A stretch of 16,949 nt of DNA from assembly GCA_002424865.1 (NCBI GenBank), contig DILC01000010.1:965-17913 (forward strand), given 5' to 3'. This stretch comes from Rhodocyclaceae bacterium UBA5602 (GTDB taxonomy: Bacteria > Pseudomonadota > Gammaproteobacteria > Burkholderiales > Rhodocyclaceae). Shown here one piece after another: positions 13,749-16,949 of this stretch; position 1 is the stretch's first letter; each line of letters starts with the position of its first letter. Both the position numbers and the translations under genes were made by a program. The notes under the pieces are model-generated. The model was not told where the DNA came from and did no database searches. It saw nothing but the letters and a program-made list of their open reading frames with translations.

Positions 13749-14166
13749 CGAAACATTCTTTATTACGCCGCAAGATGTCGAACGTGCTTTTTACGAGGCG
13801 CTGGAAAAGGGCAACCTGGAAGCCATGATGCGCGTCTGGTCTGATGAGGAGCAAGTGGTCTGTGTGCATCCCGGTGGCGCTGCGCTCATCGGCCAGCGTG
13901 CCGTGCATGAGGCCTGGCAGCAGATTTTTGCGCACAGCGGAAAGTTCAATTTGCAGGTGGTGCAACAAACCGCGGTTATCACGCCCTTCGCCGTGATAAC
14001 CCATGTGCTGGAGCACTTCAGCCAGATCGGCCAAGAAGGTTTGGTGGCGCCCGTGGCCGCCACCAACATTTACACGCGTGGTGTGCTGGGGTGGCGCATG
14101 GTGGGTCATCATGCTTCCCCCGCGCCGCCAGACAGCTTGGCCGAAGTGCCGACGGTTTTGCATTAA
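13735..14166 (+). CDS. SnoaL/NTF2-like fold protein
   Basis: The 143-residue protein has the layout of the NTF2/SnoaL-like (DUF4440) superfamily: an N-terminal helix pair (VERAFYEALEKGNLEAMMRVWSD, in two parts), then VCVHPGGAALIGQRAVHEAW and a long curved beta sheet ending in TNIYTRGVLGWRMVGHHASP. Members include ketosteroid isomerase-like enzymes, but none of their catalytic residues can be assigned with confidence. The ATG lies inside the waaF 3' end (14-bp overlap) with AGAGG upstream, so the two are translationally linked. The gene is conserved in this position in several betaproteobacteria as far as I recall; function unknown. Confidence 0.85.
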   Translation: MTSPDETFFITPQDVERAFYEALEKGNLEAMMRVWSDEEQVVCVHPGGAALIGQRAVHEAWQQIFAHSGKFNLQVVQQTAVITPFAVITHVLEHFSQIGQEGLVAPVAATNIYTRGVLGWRMVGHHASPAPPDSLAEVPTVLH

Positions 14167-14227
14167 CCACGCCTCCTGCGTGCGTGTCTCCCTGCCTTTC
14201 TGCCCAGCGCGTTAATGGATTTGTGTT

Positions 14228-15319
14228 GTGAGCGCGCGCGCCACGCAATTTACGGACAACCCAAACAGTGCCGGTTTTTCCGCACCAGGCTGGCTGGGCT
14301 GCCGCCACGCGCAGACGGTCTGGCCATTGTTGGTCAAAGGCGCCTTGCCAGCCTACCGGCGAGAGCGCTGGGAGACGCCCGACGGGGACTTCATTGATCT
14401 GGATTGGGTGGATAAGGCCAGTGTTGCTGAAGACATCAGCTTGGCTGTCACCCCAGGTGAACTCCTCATTGCAGATGATCTGGCGCCGTGCGTTGTCTTG
14501 TTTCATGGCCTGGAGGGCAGCTCGCGCAGCCCTTATGCGCGTAGTTTGATGCGCGCCATTCGCCTGCGCGGATGGCGCGGCGTGGTGGTGCATTTTCGTG
14601 GCTGCTCCGGCGAGCCGAACCGTTTGCCGCGTGCTTACCATTCGGGGGACGCCGCCGAGATCCACTGGATTTTGCGGCGCCTCAAAGGCTTGCCTTGCCT
14701 GCAAGCCGCGCCGCTATTTGCAGTCGGCGTTTCGCTGGGCGGGAATGCGTTGCTCAAATGGCTGGCTGAATCGGCGGCTATGCCAAATGAGAATAAGCCG
14801 CTGAAGCCGCTAACCGCTGCTGCTGCGGTTAGCGCACCGTTTGATTTAGCGGCGGCAGAGCATGCGCTAACGCAAGGGGCCAACCCAATCTACGCGCGTT
14901 ATTTTTTGCGCAGCTTGATCCCCAAAGCGCTTGCTAAGGCCAGGCGATTTCCTGGCTTGGTGGATGTTGCCGCCATAAAACGCAGCCGCCGGTTGCGGGA
15001 TTTTGACGCGGCAGTCACCGCCCCCTTGCATGGTTATCAACATGCCGATGATTACTATGCGCGCGCGAGTTCCGGCCCGGTGCTGGGGAAAATAGCCACG
15101 CCCACATTATTGGTCAATGCGCAGGATGATCCGTTCTTGCCTTGCGAAGCGTTGCCTCGGATTGCCGGTTTGCCCGATGCGGTCACGGCGGCATTTTTGG
15201 CGCAAGGCGGACATGCGGGCTTTGTGGGCGGGGGATGGCCGGGGCATATCGACTGGCTGCCACACCATCTGTTGGACTATTTCGGCCGTCATATTTCATT
15301 TCATCCGGGCATGTCATAA
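14228..15319 (+). CDS. yheT: Alpha/beta hydrolase, YheT family
   Basis: The 363-residue protein belongs to the YheT/ABHD1-3 group of hydrolases. The N-terminal signature GWLGCRHAQTVWP is followed by VVLFHGLEGSSRSPYAR (oxyanion region), VVVHFRGCSGEPNR, the nucleophile elbow GVSLGG (S169), the acid NAQDDPF (D300 or D301) and the histidine GGHAGF (H329). The full triad is therefore present. The substrate is unknown; relatives are probable lipid or ester hydrolases. The start is the GTG at 14228: an in-frame TAA lies five codons upstream and there is no usable ATG before the conserved region. It follows the NTF2-like gene by 61 bp. Confidence 0.92.
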   Translation: MSARATQFTDNPNSAGFSAPGWLGCRHAQTVWPLLVKGALPAYRRERWETPDGDFIDLDWVDKASVAEDISLAVTPGELLIADDLAPCVVLFHGLEGSSRSPYARSLMRAIRLRGWRGVVVHFRGCSGEPNRLPRAYHSGDAAEIHWILRRLKGLPCLQAAPLFAVGVSLGGNALLKWLAESAAMPNENKPLKPLTAAAAVSAPFDLAAAEHALTQGANPIYARYFLRSLIPKALAKARRFPGLVDVAAIKRSRRLRDFDAAVTAPLHGYQHADDYYARASSGPVLGKIATPTLLVNAQDDPFLPCEALPRIAGLPDAVTAAFLAQGGHAGFVGGGWPGHIDWLPHHLLDYFGRHISFHPGMS

Positions 15320-15365
15320 TCCATGCTCTTGTTTGTTACTCCTTGAGCATTCTTGGTGAGCCCAA

Positions 15366-16811
15366 ATGAAAAAATCGACCCGCCCGAAAAATGATCCCAC
15401 GCCCGCAGCCGAAATTTTCAAGGCTTATGATATCCGTGGCATTGTTGATAAAACTTTAACGCCAGCGGTGGTGCAGTTGATCGGGCAAGCCTTGGGCAGC
15501 GAAGCGCGCCGACGTAAAGTCAAAACCATCGCGGTCGGGCGCGACGGCCGTTTATCCGGCGCTGTGTTATCAAAAGCTTTGGCGGACGGCATTGTGCAAA
15601 CCGGCGTGGATGTCATTGACATCGGCTGCGTGCCCACGCCGTTGAGTTATTTCGCGGCGCATGCCTTGGGCACGGATAGCTGCGTGTCAGTCACCGGCAG
15701 CCATAACCCGCCCGATTACAACGGCCTGAAAATGGTGCTCGCCGGGCAGACGCTGTATGGCGAGATGATTCAGGACCTGCGCCGCCGTATCGCCAGCGCC
15801 AGCGCTCTGCGTCCCATCGGGAACTTTTCGCATGGCGCCGGGAGCCGTGGCAGCGTGCGCCATGCCGATGTCCGCGCCGCGTATCTCGAACGCATAGTCG
15901 GCGATGTGAAACTCGCGCGGCCGATGAAGATCGTGATCGACTGCGGCAATGGCGTGGCCGGGGCGATTGCGCCGGAACTTTTCCGCCGCCTGGGCTGTGA
16001 AGTGATCGAGCTGTTCTGCGAGGTGGATGGCAACTTTCCCAACCACCATCCCGACCCATCCAAGCCGGAAAATCTCAAGGATGTGCAGCGCGCATTGCGC
16101 AAAACCGATGCCGAACTTGGCCTGGCGTTTGACGGCGATGGAGACCGCTTGGGCGTGGTCACCAAGGATGGCGAAATTATTTATCCCGACCGCCAGCTGA
16201 TGCTGTTCGCGGCGGACGTGCTCACGCGCAACCCGGGCGCGCAGATCATTTACGACGTGAAGTGCTCGCGCTGGGTGGCAGAATCGATCCGTTACCAAGG
16301 CGGCAAGCCTTTGATGTGGAACACCGGCCATGCGCTGATCAAAACCAAGCTCAAGGAAACCGGCGCGCCACTGGCCGGCGAGATGAGCGGCCACATGTTC
16401 TTTAAAGAACGCTGGTATGGCTTCGATGATGGCCTGTATGCCGGCGCGCGGCTGCTCGAAATTGTCTCGCGCTGGCCGGATGCGAACTGGCCGTTGAAAC
16501 ATCTGCCGAATGCCATTTCAACGCCCGAACTCAACATCAAGATGAACGAAGGCGAGCCGCATGCCTTGGTGGCCAAGCTGCAAAAGAGCGGAAAATTCCC
16601 CACCGCGCGCGAGCTCAATACCATAGATGGGGTGCGCGCCGAATATGCCGATGGCTTTGGCCTGGCGCGCGCGTCAAACACGACGCCGGTGGTGGTTTTG
16701 CGCTTTGAGGCTGATACGAAAAAAGCGTTAAAACGAATTCAACAGGAGTTCAAGGCGGCGCTAGAAGCCGCCTGGCCGGGGATTAGCACGGACTTTTCTA
16801 GCGGCCATTAA
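15366..16811 (+). CDS. algC: Phosphomannomutase / phosphoglucomutase
   Basis: This enzyme interconverts hexose 6- and 1-phosphates, feeding LPS and exopolysaccharide precursors. The 481 residues have four domains. The phosphoserine loop is VTGSHNPPDYNG (S112), the Mg-binding loop is AFDGDGDRLG (D256, D258, D260), the sugar-specificity loop is GEMSGHMFF (338-346) and the C-terminal phosphate-binding loop is RASNTTPVVV. The AlgC-type GEMSG motif suggests use of both mannose and glucose phosphates. GGTGA lies about 7 nt before the ATG. The symbol is chosen by similarity; manB is an alternative name. It ends the plus-strand series and is followed by a strong hairpin. Confidence 0.93.
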   Translation: MKKSTRPKNDPTPAAEIFKAYDIRGIVDKTLTPAVVQLIGQALGSEARRRKVKTIAVGRDGRLSGAVLSKALADGIVQTGVDVIDIGCVPTPLSYFAAHALGTDSCVSVTGSHNPPDYNGLKMVLAGQTLYGEMIQDLRRRIASASALRPIGNFSHGAGSRGSVRHADVRAAYLERIVGDVKLARPMKIVIDCGNGVAGAIAPELFRRLGCEVIELFCEVDGNFPNHHPDPSKPENLKDVQRALRKTDAELGLAFDGDGDRLGVVTKDGEIIYPDRQLMLFAADVLTRNPGAQIIYDVKCSRWVAESIRYQGGKPLMWNTGHALIKTKLKETGAPLAGEMSGHMFFKERWYGFDDGLYAGARLLEIVSRWPDANWPLKHLPNAISTPELNIKMNEGEPHALVAKLQKSGKFPTARELNTIDGVRAEYADGFGLARASNTTPVVVLRFEADTKKALKRIQQEFKAALEAAWPGISTDFSSGH

Positions 16812-16824
16812 AACGAAAACGATG

Positions 16825-16865
16825 CACTCAATTATCCCGGAGATCTGCACCGGGATAATTGAGTG
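16825..16865. terminator. Perfect 16-bp hairpin between convergent genes
   Basis: CACTCAATTATCCCGG (16825-16840) and its exact reverse complement (16850-16865) are separated by a 9-nt loop. It sits between the phosphomannomutase stop (16811) and the stop of a minus-strand gene (16873). No clear T-run follows on either strand, so this may be a Rho-independent terminator of unusual form, a processing or stability hairpin, or a transcription barrier. Confidence 0.6.
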
Positions 16866-16872
16866 GTAGTAC

Positions 16873-16949
16873 TTACTTACCTTCGATCCAAGCTTTAACC
16901 GAGGCCAAGGCAGCCGGTAGCGCTGCCGCATCCGTACCCCCCGCCTGCG
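16873..16949 (-). CDS. C-terminal tail of an unidentified protein (runs off right edge)
   Basis: Reading leftward from the right edge, one frame is open to a TAA at 16873-16875 and gives 24 residues ending ALASVKAWIEGK. An amphipathic Ala-rich helix ending in WIEGK is typical of a soluble protein C-terminus. The reading frame, the stop position just past the perfect hairpin and the convergent arrangement support a real gene end. The fragment is too short to name a family. Confidence 0.55.
   Translation of the reverse strand, partial: QAGGTDAAALPAALASVKAWIEGK

Noticed and set aside
14018..14704. 228-codon minus-strand ORF
   Set aside because: Antisense to the NTF2-like and yheT genes; no recognisable domain.
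15687..16502. 271-codon minus-strand ORF
   Set aside because: Antisense shadow of phosphomannomutase in a GC-rich gene.
1..16949. CRISPR array, tRNA or rRNA genes, insertion sequence
   Set aside because: I saw no regularly spaced repeats, no tRNA or rRNA signatures and no transposase-like reading frame, including around the R-M island.

Overview
This is a chromosomal segment from a member of the Betaproteobacteria. The gene content and order (ribF-ileS, queG/tsaE-amiC, nudJ-mnmA, and ilvE-zinc finger-waaF-NTF2-like-yheT-phosphomannomutase) resemble the Nitrosomonadales, but the genus cannot be resolved by eye. Most of it is well-packed housekeeping DNA of moderate to high GC. One stretch of about 2 kb (2929-4926) is a decaying type II restriction-modification (R-M) island, and its middle part is clearly richer in A+T.

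Layout. Positions 1-1666: the ribF-ileS operon on the minus strand, with ileS running off the left edge and a clear extended -10 promoter upstream of ribF. Positions 1874-2875: a luciferase-like flavin monooxygenase. Positions 2929-4926: the R-M island, made of a vsr gene with its catalytic core deleted, an apparently intact PD-(D/E)xK endonuclease gene, a small controller-type HTH protein, a palindromic operator in a divergent promoter region, an unrecognised 59-residue ORF, and the last third of a cytosine-5 methyltransferase. Positions 4962-6913: amiC and tsaE, overlapping each other; tsaE also overlaps divergent queG at its 5' end. Positions 8040-8834: a SpoIIAA/STAS-like protein and an HU protein with a strong terminator. 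Positions 8915-11347: nudJ, a secreted protein with a possible Cys-His-Asp triad, and mnmA, all on the minus strand. Positions 11447-16811: six plus-strand genes for branched-chain amino acid transamination, LPS core and sugar-phosphate metabolism. A 16-bp perfect hairpin separates these from the tail of a convergent unknown gene at the right edge.

How the genes relate. The housekeeping blocks serve cofactor supply (FAD), tRNA charging and modification (IleS, TsaE, QueG, MnmA), cell-wall separation (AmiC) and the envelope (WaaF, phosphomannomutase). The R-M island keeps controller and endonuclease on one arm, but the protective methyltransferase on the other arm has lost its catalytic half and Vsr has lost its active site. 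If the endonuclease still cuts, protection must come from elsewhere. If not, this is a silent relic. That unresolved state is the most interesting point in the window.

No stretch longer than 300 bases is without a gene or gene remnant. The longest gaps are 1667-1873, which holds the ribF promoter, and about 10037-10237, in which I see no convincing feature.
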